A stretch of DNA of 64,000 nucleotides from an uncultured Pelagibacteraceae bacterium (GTDB lineage: Bacteria > Pseudomonadota > Alphaproteobacteria > Pelagibacterales > Pelagibacteraceae). Below, piece after piece: positions 10,221 through 18,189 of this stretch. How positions within the stretch are numbered: the first letter of the stretch is position 1; every line of letters begins with the position of its first letter. The notes under the pieces were generated by a model. It searched no databases and was not told the DNA's origin. It saw nothing but the letters and a program-made list of their open reading frames with translations. The DNA lies in NCBI GenBank assembly GCA_902580945.1, contig CACHML010000004.1, positions 41,591 to 105,590 on the forward strand. The letters run 5' to 3'. The position numbers were made by a program, and so were the translations under genes.

Positions 10221-11102
10221 TTAAAGCCAACTTGGTTTAAGTGCTTTAATATTTGCATCTCCACATTTTAAATTATTCTCAAAATTAAAATTTTTATTTT
10301 CTAGTTTTAACAAAGCAAATGGATTTTTATTATTAATTAACAATTTTCCTATATTTTTGTTCTCAGAAGTAATTTCCTCACTGTTTAGATCACCATTTAT
10401 TACTTTTATTGCAAATAATCTTTTACTAAGTTTGTCTTTAAGTTTTATTCTTGCTGTATTTTCTTGTCCCACATAACATCCTTTTTGAAAATCAATTCCA
10501 TTTAATTCCTCAAAGTTACATTCAATCCCAAAAATTTTATTTTGTAAATCTTTCGTATCAATTTGAGGTATGCCCAATTTATGACTGTGGTTATAGTACT
10601 CCTCAACATCTGAAACTTCTAAACCTAATTTTTTTAAAGATAGATATAATTTTTCTAAATTAATTACCAGCCTGGCTCCTAATTTTTTAGATCTTGGATC
10701 TAAAAGGATGGGATCTTCCCTAAATTTAATTGTATAACCTTCTTCATCTTTAGAATTTTCTATCTCTAAAAATTTTTCTTTACTTAAATTTGCTACAACA
10801 AACTCATTACTAAGATTTAGTATTTCTACTTTTGATCTAAGTTTGTATAAATTTAATTGTTTATATAAATCATCTATATTTTTTTTCTCACAATCTAATA
10901 GATAGCCCAATTTATGTTTAATAATTATAAAATCGTAGAGATATTTACCTTGAGGGGTTAGAAGAGCTGAAAAACAACTTCTGTTCTCTGATACATTTTC
11001 AATATTGTTCGTAATTAAATTTTGTAAAAACTCTTTAGCATCTTGTCCATTAATATAAAGAAGACCTCTATCTTCTAATATGTAAACATTATTTCTATTC
11101 AT
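10221..11102 (-). CDS. ygfZ: YgfZ/GcvT-domain folate-binding protein
   Basis: Tetrahydrofolate-dependent accessory factor for maturation or repair of certain Fe-S enzymes (IBA57 in eukaryotes). The diagnostic C-terminal motif with the conserved Cys is KGCYVGQEN, preceded by GIPQIDTKDLQNKIFGIECN as in the family. N-terminal GcvT-like strands (LYINGQDAKEFLQNLITNNI) bind folate. The 293-residue length is normal. One base separates its stop from that of the MazG-like gene; divergent pyrC starts 42 bp beyond its start. Confidence 0.88.
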   Translation of the reverse strand: MNRNNVYILEDRGLLYINGQDAKEFLQNLITNNIENVSENRSCFSALLTPQGKYLYDFIIIKHKLGYLLDCEKKNIDDLYKQLNLYKLRSKVEILNLSNEFVVANLSKEKFLEIENSKDEEGYTIKFREDPILLDPRSKKLGARLVINLEKLYLSLKKLGLEVSDVEEYYNHSHKLGIPQIDTKDLQNKIFGIECNFEELNGIDFQKGCYVGQENTARIKLKDKLSKRLFAIKVINGDLNSEEITSENKNIGKLLINNKNPFALLKLENKNFNFENNLKCGDANIKALKPSWL

Positions 11103-11144
11103 ATTGTAATACTATAACAAATGATATAAGTACTTTTTTTATAA

Positions 11145-12455
11145 ATGTTAGACCTAATAATCAAAAATGGAAAGTGTTATATTGATAAAGATCTTAAAGA
11201 TGTAGATATAGGTATTAAAAATAGCAAGATCGTAAAAATTGGAAAGTTAAATGAAGATGCAAGTCAATCAATTGATGCAACTGGACTTACAGTTCTTCCC
11301 GGATGTATTGATACTCAAACGCATTTTAGAGAACCAGGCTCAACAGATACTGAAGATTTAGCCACAGGAAGTAGGGCAGCAATTGTTGGAGGTATTACCT
11401 CGGTGTTTGAAATGCCAAATACAAATCCTGCAACCACAAATAAAGCAGAATTTCAAAGAAAAATAGATTTAGCAAAAAATAGAATGTATTGTAATCATGC
11501 ATTTTATTTTGGGGCTACTCCCACTAATCAAAGCGAATTAGCTGACCTTAAGGGTTTAGATGGATGTTGTGGTGTAAAATTGTTTGCTGGTTCGTCCACA
11601 GGAACTTTGCTAGTTCATAAAGAAGAAGATATTGAAAAAGTATTTGAAAGCACATCAAAAATTGTTGCAGTTCACTCAGAGGATGAAGATATTTTAAATT
11701 TAAGAAAGAAACTAAGAGAAAAAGGTAATGTTCATTCACATCCAATATGGAGGGATGAAGAATGTGCAATTTCTTCTACTAGAAAAATTGTTAAAATTGC
11801 AAAAAGACTAGGTAAAAAGGCTCACATCTTACATATTACAACAAAACAGGAAATTGATTTTTTATCTCAAAATAAAGGAGACATAACTTTTGAAATAACT
11901 CCACAACATTTAACTATGTTTGCTCCAGATTGCTACGACAAACTTGGAACTTATGCACAAATGAATCCACCAATAAGAGATAAAAGTCATTATGATCGTT
12001 TATGGTATGCAGTAAGAAATAATTATAATGATACTATTGGTTCGGATCACGCTCCTCATCTAAAGGTAAATAAAGATAAAGAATATCCAGATACCCCATC
12101 AGGAATGCCAGGGGTTCAAACTTTATTACCTGTTATGTTAAACCATGTAAATGATGGAAAACTAACTTTAGTTCAATTAATGAATCTTGTCTGTGAAAAT
12201 CCAGCTAAAATTTTTGGCATTATTGGTAAGGGATATATAAAGGAAGACTATGATGCAGACTTTACAATTGTTGATATGAATAAAATTATCGAAATCAAAA
12301 ATGAAAAAATTGAGAGTAAGTGTGGATGGTCACCTTTCGATGGACATAAGTTTAAGGGAACTCCAATATATACAATTATAAATGGTGAAATAAAAATGAA
12401 AAATGGTGAAATTCTTGGTGAACCTTTGGGTAAACCATTAAGTTTTCAAGATTGA
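11145..12455 (+). CDS. pyrC: PyrC, dihydroorotase (class I)
   Basis: Zinc amidohydrolase closing carbamoyl-aspartate to dihydroorotate in pyrimidine synthesis. The 436-residue protein carries the HxH metal motif in DTQTHFREPGSTDTED, the GSDHAPH motif with the catalytic Asp, and AVHSEDED and ILHITTKQE with further ligands. The Lys bridging the metals would be that in CGVKLFAGSS. Length and motifs fit the class I (PyrC2-like) group rather than the short E. coli type. It is transcribed alone; the convergent SMR gene ends 1 bp away. Confidence 0.92.
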   Translation: MLDLIIKNGKCYIDKDLKDVDIGIKNSKIVKIGKLNEDASQSIDATGLTVLPGCIDTQTHFREPGSTDTEDLATGSRAAIVGGITSVFEMPNTNPATTNKAEFQRKIDLAKNRMYCNHAFYFGATPTNQSELADLKGLDGCCGVKLFAGSSTGTLLVHKEEDIEKVFESTSKIVAVHSEDEDILNLRKKLREKGNVHSHPIWRDEECAISSTRKIVKIAKRLGKKAHILHITTKQEIDFLSQNKGDITFEITPQHLTMFAPDCYDKLGTYAQMNPPIRDKSHYDRLWYAVRNNYNDTIGSDHAPHLKVNKDKEYPDTPSGMPGVQTLLPVMLNHVNDGKLTLVQLMNLVCENPAKIFGIIGKGYIKEDYDADFTIVDMNKIIEIKNEKIESKCGWSPFDGHKFKGTPIYTIINGEIKMKNGEILGEPLGKPLSFQD

Positions 12456-12456
12456 A

Positions 12457-12789
12457 TTATATAGTTTTACTAGAATATATATTTACTAGTGTAACACCTA
12501 TTACAATAAAAAACATTCCTATTATCGCTTGCCAGCTTAAGGATTGTTTAAAAAAAATATATCCTAGTATTGCAATTGTAAATATACCCAGTCCACTCCA
12601 AGTTCCATAAACAATAGCAATAGGTAGTTTGTCAACAACAAATGTAAGTAAGTAAAAAGCTGATAAATAAAATATTGATAGAAATATTGTAGGAGTTAGT
12701 TTTGTAAAGTTTTGGGTTACAGGTAGCAACATGGTTCCACAAACTTCACAAATAATTGCTCCAACTAAAAATAAATATGTTTTAAGCAT
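12457..12789 (-). CDS. SMR-family small multidrug/guanidinium-type transporter
   Basis: A 110-residue protein of four transmembrane helices. The essential substrate/proton site is visible as Glu15 in GAIICEVCGT, matching EmrE Glu14, and helix 3 has a GTWSGLGI stretch in place of the usual AVWSGLG. This supports proton-coupled export of a cationic or small polar compound; substrate unknown. Its ATG overlaps the TAA of the acyl-CoA synthetase by one base (TAATG), so it is probably cotranslated with that enzyme, which is an unusual partner for an SMR protein. Confidence 0.85.
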   Translation of the reverse strand: MLKTYLFLVGAIICEVCGTMLLPVTQNFTKLTPTIFLSIFYLSAFYLLTFVVDKLPIAIVYGTWSGLGIFTIAILGYIFFKQSLSWQAIIGMFFIVIGVTLVNIYSSKTI

Positions 12790-14684
12790 TATTTTATAAT
12801 ATTACTCTTGATTAGATCATTTTTAATTTCATCCAGAATTGCAGGATCGTCGATTGTTGCAGGCATTTTATAATCTTCTTTGTCAGCTATTTTACGAATA
12901 GTTCCTCTTAATATTTTTCCTGATCTTGTTTTAGGTAATCTTTTTATAACTATTACAATTTTAAATGCAGCAACTGGTCCAATTTTGTCTCTTACCATCT
13001 GAATACATTCTTTTGATATAGTGTCGTTAGCTTTTTCAACTCCAGACTTTAAAACAACTAAACCTATTGGCAATTGTCCTTTTAATTTATCTGCAATTCC
13101 AAGAACGGCACACTCAGCAACAGACTGATGTTCTGATAACACCTCTTCAATTGCGCCTGTCGATAATCTATGACCAGCAACATTAATTATGTCATCTGTT
13201 CGTGACATAATCCAAATGTATCCATCTTCATCAATGTGTCCTGCATCATAAGTTTGGTAATAACCTTTATAATTAGTCATATAATTTTCTTCATATCTCT
13301 TATCAGCGTTCCAAAGTGTAGGAAATGTACCTGGAGGCAAAGGTAATTTAACAACTATATCGCCCATCTCATTTGGTTTTGCTATTGAGTGATCTGGTTT
13401 AATAATTTTAACATCGTAACCTGGAACTGCTTTGCATGCTGATCCATATTTAGTTTTTTGCATTTCTATCCCAGTACAATTTGAACTTATTGCCCAACTA
13501 GTTTCAGTTTGCCACCAGTGATCAATGACAGGAACATTTAAAAGATTTTCTGCCCACTTTAAAGTATCAGGATCAGCTCTCTCTCCAGCTAAAAACAATG
13601 ACTCAAACGAACTTAAGTCATATTTAGAAAAAAAATTTCCATTTGGATCTTCTTTTTTAATGGCTCTGAAAGCTGTTGGAGCAGTGAACAAAGATTTTAT
13701 TTTGTATTCAGAAATTATTCTCCAAAAAACACCCGCATCAGGTGTTCCAACTGGTTTACCTTCAAACAATACAGTTGCACATCCTTTGAACAAAGGAGCA
13801 TAAACAATATATGAGTGTCCTACTATCCATCCAATATCACTTGCAGACCACCAAACATCATTTTCATCTACATTATAGATATTTTTCATTGTCCATTTGA
13901 GAGCAACAATATGACCCCCAACATCTCTTACTATACCTTTTGGAATTCCAGTGGTCCCAGATGTATATAAAATGTAAGCAAACTCATTAGCTCCTATCTC
14001 AACACAATCTTTATTTTTCGCATTTATTAGAGACTCTTCCCAGCTTATCTCAAGAGGTGAATTAAGTTTCACCTCAAAACCTTTTCTTTGAAAGAAAATA
14101 ACTTTTTCAACTTTATGTTTTGCAAGTTTAAGTGCTCCGTCAACTAAAGGTCTATACTCAACTGTTCTACCTGGCTCAAATCCACAAGAGGCAGTAATTA
14201 AAATCTTTGCTTTACTGTCATCTATCCGACTTGCAAGTTCATTTGATGCAAATCCACCAAAGACAACTGAATGTATTGCCCCAATTCTCCCACATGCAAG
14301 CATTGCTATAACAGCCTCCGGTACCATTGGCATATAAATAATTACCCTGTCGCCTTTTTTAATACCTTGATTATGAAGTGCACCAGCAAATTTTGAAATT
14401 TTTTCTCTTAATTCATTGTAAGTGAATTTTGCTTTGTTATTTGTGATAGGACTGTCATATATTAATGCAATTTTATCACCATTGCCTTTATCAATATGAG
14501 TATCAATTGCATTGTAACAAGTGTTTGTCACTCCATCTTCAAACCATTTATAAAATGGAGGTTTTGATTTGTTTAAAATTTTTGATGGTTTCTTAAACCA
14601 AAAGATATCTTCAGACACATTTTGCCAAAATTTTTCAGGATTTTGAATAGATTCTTGATAGATTTTGTTAAAATTGTCTTTCAT
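12789..14684 (-). CDS. prpE: Propionyl-CoA/acetyl-CoA synthetase (ACSS3/PrpE type)
   Basis: AMP-forming ligase activating short-chain acids such as propionate or acetate. The 631-residue protein has the P-loop YTSGTTGIPKGIV, the core WWSASDIGWIVGHSYI, the adenylate motif DHWWQTETSW, the hinge YIWIMSRTDDIINVAGHRLS and the regulated lysine in KTRSGKILRG. FEGKPVGTPDAGVFWR and KSLFTAPTAFRAIKKEDP are characteristic of the PrpE/ACSS3 branch rather than classic Acs, though acetate use cannot be excluded. The KTRSGK lysine is the usual acetylation site for regulation. Divergent from proteorhodopsin across the largest spacer. Confidence 0.88.
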   Translation of the reverse strand: MKDNFNKIYQESIQNPEKFWQNVSEDIFWFKKPSKILNKSKPPFYKWFEDGVTNTCYNAIDTHIDKGNGDKIALIYDSPITNNKAKFTYNELREKISKFAGALHNQGIKKGDRVIIYMPMVPEAVIAMLACGRIGAIHSVVFGGFASNELASRIDDSKAKILITASCGFEPGRTVEYRPLVDGALKLAKHKVEKVIFFQRKGFEVKLNSPLEISWEESLINAKNKDCVEIGANEFAYILYTSGTTGIPKGIVRDVGGHIVALKWTMKNIYNVDENDVWWSASDIGWIVGHSYIVYAPLFKGCATVLFEGKPVGTPDAGVFWRIISEYKIKSLFTAPTAFRAIKKEDPNGNFFSKYDLSSFESLFLAGERADPDTLKWAENLLNVPVIDHWWQTETSWAISSNCTGIEMQKTKYGSACKAVPGYDVKIIKPDHSIAKPNEMGDIVVKLPLPPGTFPTLWNADKRYEENYMTNYKGYYQTYDAGHIDEDGYIWIMSRTDDIINVAGHRLSTGAIEEVLSEHQSVAECAVLGIADKLKGQLPIGLVVLKSGVEKANDTISKECIQMVRDKIGPVAAFKIVIVIKRLPKTRSGKILRGTIRKIADKEDYKMPATIDDPAILDEIKNDLIKSNIIK

Positions 14685-14709
14685 AGTGATTTGTTTTTTG
14701 ATTCACTTT

Positions 14710-14761
14710 TATAATGATTTTATGTAACAGGTTGTATTTAATTTCACAAAGTAAGTAAAAT
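14710..14761 (+). promoter_or_regulatory. Candidate promoter elements before proteorhodopsin
   Basis: TATAAT, a perfect -10 match, lies at 14710-14715 without a good -35 box. A second possibility is TTGTAT (14732-14737), 18 bp, then TAAAAT (14756-14761). The region is very AT-rich, so chance matches are likely and the spacer also serves the divergent CoA ligase gene. Confidence 0.25.
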
Positions 14762-14770
14762 CAATACTTT

Positions 14771-14824
14771 TTAGAGGTCAAAAACTCTTCAATTAACTAT
14801 TTTTTTTTGCTATCTAACCTCTAA
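14771..14824. repeat. Long-range inverted repeat TTAGAGGT / ACCTCTAA
   Basis: TTAGAGGT at 14771-14778 is matched perfectly by ACCTCTAA at 14817-14824, with 38 bp between. Both arms carry a GG/CC core that stands out in this AT-rich spacer. It could form a stem in the proteorhodopsin leader or be two half-sites of a regulator. Confidence 0.55.
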
Positions 14825-14840
14825 CTTTAGACTAATCATT

Positions 14841-14869
14841 AGATTAATCTGTAGTTTAAATTTAAACTA
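14841..14869. promoter_or_regulatory. Adjacent palindromes just upstream of proteorhodopsin
   Basis: AGATTAATCT (14841-14850) is a perfect 10 bp palindrome. One base later TAGTTTAAATTTAAACTA (14852-14869) is a perfect 18 bp palindrome. They end 15 bp before the proteorhodopsin Shine-Dalgarno site. The arrangement looks like an operator or a strong leader hairpin; the binding factor is unknown. Confidence 0.55.
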
Positions 14870-14897
14870 AAAAAAACTAACTATGAGGGAGTTTTTT

Positions 14898-15662
14898 ATG
14901 AAGACAATAAAAACGTTAGCTTTAGGCTTAGTACTCTTTATGAGTGTTACGGCGGCTAATGCAGCAACAGACTTTTTGAGAACAGATGATTTCGTAGGTA
15001 TTTCATTTTGGTTAATCTCAATGGGTATGTTAGCAGCTACTGCGTTTTTCTTTATGGAACAAGCAAATGTAAGTTCACAGTGGAGAAAATCAGTAAACGT
15101 AGCTGGATTGGTAACTGGTATAGCGTTTATACACTATATGTACATGAGAGGAGTTTGGATCGAAACAGGTGAAACTCCAACTGTTTACAGATACATTGAT
15201 TGGTTAATCACTGTACCGCTACAGCTAGTAGAATTTTACTTAATTCTTTCAGCAGTAAGAAAAGTTGACACAAACATATTCTGGAGAATCTTAATAGGTT
15301 CACTTGTTATGTTAGTTGGTGGATATCTTGGAGAAGCTGGATTCATTAATGCTACACTTGGTTTTGTAATCGGTATGGCTGGATGGATTTATATTCTTTA
15401 TGAAATCTTTTCAGGAGAGGCAGGAAAAGTTGCCGCTAAGTCTGGAAATAAAGCTTTAGTAACTGCATTTGGAGCTTTAAGAATGATTGTTACTGTAGGT
15501 TGGGCAATTTATCCATTAGGTTACATTTTTGGTTACCTAACAGGTGGAATAGATGGCGCTGCGTTAAACGTTATCTATAACTTAGCAGACTTTGTTAATA
15601 AAATCGCATTTGGTTTAATTATCTGGTCATGCGCAGTTTCTAACTCTGCAAGAAGAGCATAG
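14898..15662 (+). CDS. Proteorhodopsin, blue-absorbing light-driven proton pump
   Basis: Retinal protein pumping protons outward in light. The start at 14898 is chosen because GAGGGAG (14885-14891) sits 6 bp before it; an ATG at 14883 would swallow this site. The 254-residue product has a signal peptide ending near ANA and seven helices. Key residues, numbered from this start with the eBAC GPR equivalent in brackets: His79 (75), proton acceptor Asp101 (97), Gln109 (105), donor Glu112 (108), retinal Lys235 (231). Gln at the tuning position predicts blue absorption, typical of clear water. A strong terminator follows, so it is largely monocistronic. Confidence 0.97.
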   Translation: MKTIKTLALGLVLFMSVTAANAATDFLRTDDFVGISFWLISMGMLAATAFFFMEQANVSSQWRKSVNVAGLVTGIAFIHYMYMRGVWIETGETPTVYRYIDWLITVPLQLVEFYLILSAVRKVDTNIFWRILIGSLVMLVGGYLGEAGFINATLGFVIGMAGWIYILYEIFSGEAGKVAAKSGNKALVTAFGALRMIVTVGWAIYPLGYIFGYLTGGIDGAALNVIYNLADFVNKIAFGLIIWSCAVSNSARRA

Positions 15663-15681
15663 TAACAATTAGTTACAATAC

Positions 15682-15720
15682 AAAATAGGGCAAGTTTAAT
15701 TACTTGCCCTATTTTTTTTT
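15682..15720 (+). terminator. Rho-independent terminator after proteorhodopsin
   Basis: A 14 bp perfect stem, AAAATAGGGCAAGT (15682-15695) with ACTTGCCCTATTTT (15702-15715), loop TTAATT, followed by a T run to 15720. It separates the highly expressed proteorhodopsin from the ferredoxin gene 18 bp later, allowing only readthrough into the redox genes. Confidence 0.92.
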
Positions 15721-15737
15721 GTGCTTATATAAATCTT

Positions 15738-16058
15738 ATGGCTAAAATAAAATATATCGAACACAATGGTAAAGAGCATTTGATTGAAGTGCCAAATGGC
15801 CTTACTGTTATGGAGGGTGCTGTTCAAAATGATATTCCAGGAATTGACGCTGATTGTGGTGGAGGAATGTCTTGTGCGACGTGCCACGTTTATGTCAAAG
15901 AAGAATGGCATGATAAGTTACCAAAAAAAGAAATGGGTGAAGAGGATATGTTAGATCAAGCTTATGAGCCTAAATCAAATAGTAGACTAAGTTGCCAAAT
16001 TATTATTTCAGATGATTTAGATGGTTTAAGTGTATATATGCCGGAGAAACAAGTTTAA
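15738..16058 (+). CDS. 2Fe-2S ferredoxin, adrenodoxin type
   Basis: A 106-residue electron carrier. The cluster ligands are Cys40, Cys46, Cys49 ([17 protein letters not shown]) and Cys86 (RLSCQI), the C-x5-C-x2-C...C spacing of vertebrate-type/ISC-like ferredoxins. The tail is acidic. Its TAA overlaps the ATG of the next gene (TAATG), so it is cotranslated with its probable reductase. The placement just behind proteorhodopsin suggests that light-derived energy and this redox pair are coexpressed, though the terminator between them limits shared transcription. The electron acceptor is unknown (Fe-S assembly, P450 or desaturase-type enzymes are possible). Confidence 0.92.
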   Translation: MAKIKYIEHNGKEHLIEVPNGLTVMEGAVQNDIPGIDADCGGGMSCATCHVYVKEEWHDKLPKKEMGEEDMLDQAYEPKSNSRLSCQIIISDDLDGLSVYMPEKQV

Positions 16059-17071
16059 TGATTAAAACAGATGTTGTAATTATTGGAGCAGGCCCAACAG
16101 GTTTATTCTGCGCACATCAACTTGGAATTATTGGATTAAAATGTGAGATAGTAGATAACCTTGATAAAATCGGTGGACAATGCATAGAGCTTTATCCTGA
16201 TAAACCAATTTATGATATTCCTGCAGTTCCAGAGTGTACTGGTGAAGAGCTTACTAAAAATTTAATAAAACAAATAGAACCATTTAGCTTCAACTTTCAC
16301 TTAAACGATAGGGTTCAAGAATTAAGCAATAATAATAGTGTTTGGTTTGTTAAAACAACCAGCGGTAAAGAGTTCAGTACGCCTAATGTTGTAATAGCAG
16401 GGGGAGTAGGATCTTTTGAACCTCGAAAGTTCCCCACAAAAAGTGCAGAAAAGTTTGATGGAAAATCTGTTTTATATTCTATAAAAGACAAAACAATTTT
16501 TAAAGATAAGTCAGTAGCTATTTTTGGTGGTGGTGACAGTGCCCTAGATTGGGCAATTGAACTATCAAACACCTCAAAAGTTTCACTTATACATAGAAGA
16601 GATGAATTCAGAGGCGCTCATGCAAGTGTTCAAAAAGTTAAAGAACTTAGTGAAAAAAAAATTATAAATTTGTTTACAAAGTATTCAATTAAAGATGTAA
16701 AAGGAAATGGATCTCTAGAGGAAGTTGAAATTAAAAGTGAAGAAGGTGAAAGCAAAACTATAAAGGCTGATTATGTTTTAGGTTTTTTCGGTTTAATAAT
16801 GCAACTTGGGCCAATAGCTGAATGGGGACTAAATTTAGATAAAAAAACAATACCGGTTAATACAGAAAATTTTGAAACTAATAAAAAGGGTATTTTTGCT
16901 ATTGGGGATATTTGTAATTATCCAGGAAAACTGAAATTAATATTATCTGGCTTTCATGAGGGAGCCTTAGCTGCTAGAGGATGTTTTAAATATGCAAGAC
17001 CTAATGAAAAATATAGGTTTGAATTTACTACTGCATCTAACACTATAAAAGACAGATTAGGTGTGAAATAA
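16058..17071 (+). CDS. Ferredoxin-NADP reductase, thioredoxin-reductase-like (FNR2 type)
   Basis: A 337-residue FAD/NADPH flavoprotein. The FAD dinucleotide motif is IIGAGPTGLFCAHQLG at the N-terminus, the NADPH motif is IFGGGDSALDWAIEL, and GIFAIGDICNYPGKLKL closes the FAD site. The active-site CxxC of true thioredoxin reductases is absent between the two nucleotide domains, and the C-terminal extension (FEFTTASNTIKDRLGVK) fits the FNR2 group. It therefore most likely shuttles electrons between NADPH and the upstream ferredoxin. Coupled to both neighbours by one-base TAATG overlaps. Confidence 0.88.
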   Translation: MIKTDVVIIGAGPTGLFCAHQLGIIGLKCEIVDNLDKIGGQCIELYPDKPIYDIPAVPECTGEELTKNLIKQIEPFSFNFHLNDRVQELSNNNSVWFVKTTSGKEFSTPNVVIAGGVGSFEPRKFPTKSAEKFDGKSVLYSIKDKTIFKDKSVAIFGGGDSALDWAIELSNTSKVSLIHRRDEFRGAHASVQKVKELSEKKIINLFTKYSIKDVKGNGSLEEVEIKSEEGESKTIKADYVLGFFGLIMQLGPIAEWGLNLDKKTIPVNTENFETNKKGIFAIGDICNYPGKLKLILSGFHEGALAARGCFKYARPNEKYRFEFTTASNTIKDRLGVK

Positions 17072-17697
17072 TGATCGAGCTATTTACGGCTGATACGCCT
17101 AATGGTTGGAAAATTAGTATAATGTTAGAAGAGATAGGCTTTGATTACAAAATAACCAAAGTAAATTTAAACGAAGGTGAACAACATAAAGCTGAATTCA
17201 AAAAAATAAGTCCGTTTAATAAGATACCAGTGATCACTGATCACGAAAATAAAAAGTCAATATTCGAGTCAGGAGCAATATTGATGTACTTAGGTGAAAA
17301 AAGTAAAATGTTTTATCCAGAAAATAATAGATTAGAGATAAATCAGTGGTTGATGGCCCAGATGGGTTTGATTGGTCCAATGATAGGTCAACATCATCAG
17401 TTTCATTATTATCACCAAGGAAAAAGTGAATGGGGTGAGGAAAGATATTTTAAAATAACTAGAAAGTTATACGAAGATTTAGAAGCAAGACTGTCAACAA
17501 GTGATTTCTTGGCAGGTAAAGACTATTCTATTGCTGATATTGCCACATGGTCATGGATAGCACGTCACGAAAGACATGATATTGGATTAGAAAACTTTAA
17601 GGGGTTATCTAGATGGTTTGTTGATATTGCAAAACGTCCAGCAGTTATCAAAGGATTTAAAGTATTAAATAAAGATGCTGAAATAGATTATCCTTAA
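17071..17697 (+). CDS. Glutathione S-transferase-like protein (YfcG/Ure2p type)
   Basis: A 208-residue two-domain GST. The thioredoxin-like N-terminus contains ADTPNGWKISIMLEE with the Asn used by Nu-class enzymes for thiol activation, the cis-Pro in NKIPVI and the glutathione gamma-Glu site in FESGAILMYLGE. The helical C-domain has the DYSIADIATWSW N-capping box. YfcG-like enzymes act as disulfide-bond reductases with glutathione. It is the last gene of the ferredoxin-reductase run (TAATG overlap), consistent with redox balance. The stop shares the palindrome TTAA with the convergent dksA-like gene. Confidence 0.87.
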   Translation: MIELFTADTPNGWKISIMLEEIGFDYKITKVNLNEGEQHKAEFKKISPFNKIPVITDHENKKSIFESGAILMYLGEKSKMFYPENNRLEINQWLMAQMGLIGPMIGQHHQFHYYHQGKSEWGEERYFKITRKLYEDLEARLSTSDFLAGKDYSIADIATWSWIARHERHDIGLENFKGLSRWFVDIAKRPAVIKGFKVLNKDAEIDYP

Positions 17698-18110
17698 ATA
17701 TCAGCGTAAACTTTTTCTTCTTTTTCGTGTTTCTCTTGAGCGGATATGCATAATGTTGCAACTGGCCTTGCCATTAATCTTTTAAGACCAATTGGTTCTG
17801 CAGTTTCCTCACAGAAACCATATGTTCCGTCTTGAATTTTTTTCAAAGCTCCATCAATTTTTGAAATTAATTTTATTTGTCTGTTGATTGCTCTCATTTC
17901 AACATTTTTTTCTGTATATGAACTTGCTTGATCAACAATGTCTGCCGAAGCACTGTTGTCATCCATCGAAGCATTAAATATTGCTTCATTATTTGTTCTC
18001 TTTAGATCTTTTTTCCAGTCCATTAATTTTTGTTTAAAATATGCAAGATGTTTTGCACACATGTATTTTTCAGTTTCTTTTGGAATATATTTTTTAGAGA
18101 TCTTTACCAT
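17694..18110 (-). CDS. dksA: DksA-like RNA polymerase-binding factor
   Basis: Transcription factor that acts through the RNA polymerase secondary channel with ppGpp in stringent control. The 138-residue form from 18110 (MVKISKKYIPKETEKYMC) fits the family N-terminus; an earlier ATG at 18146 adds 12 poorly matching residues. The coiled-coil tip acidic residues (ASADIVDQASSY) are present. The zinc-finger region GFCEETAEPIGLKRLMARP then ATLCISAQEKHE keeps only one Cys on each side instead of two, so zinc binding may be weakened or lost, as in Cys-poor DksA variants. Divergent from the glycan island. Confidence 0.88.
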   Translation of the reverse strand: MVKISKKYIPKETEKYMCAKHLAYFKQKLMDWKKDLKRTNNEAIFNASMDDNSASADIVDQASSYTEKNVEMRAINRQIKLISKIDGALKKIQDGTYGFCEETAEPIGLKRLMARPVATLCISAQEKHEKEEKVYADI

Positions 18111-18189
18111 ACCCAATTTTATAAGTTTGGTGAATATATTCATCATTTATTAAGTGTCAAGAATGCATTAATTGTATAAATTAATAAAA

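Noticed and set aside
16058..17071. Thioredoxin reductase
   Set aside because: The redox-active CxxC is missing, and the adjacent ferredoxin supports a ferredoxin-NADP reductase.
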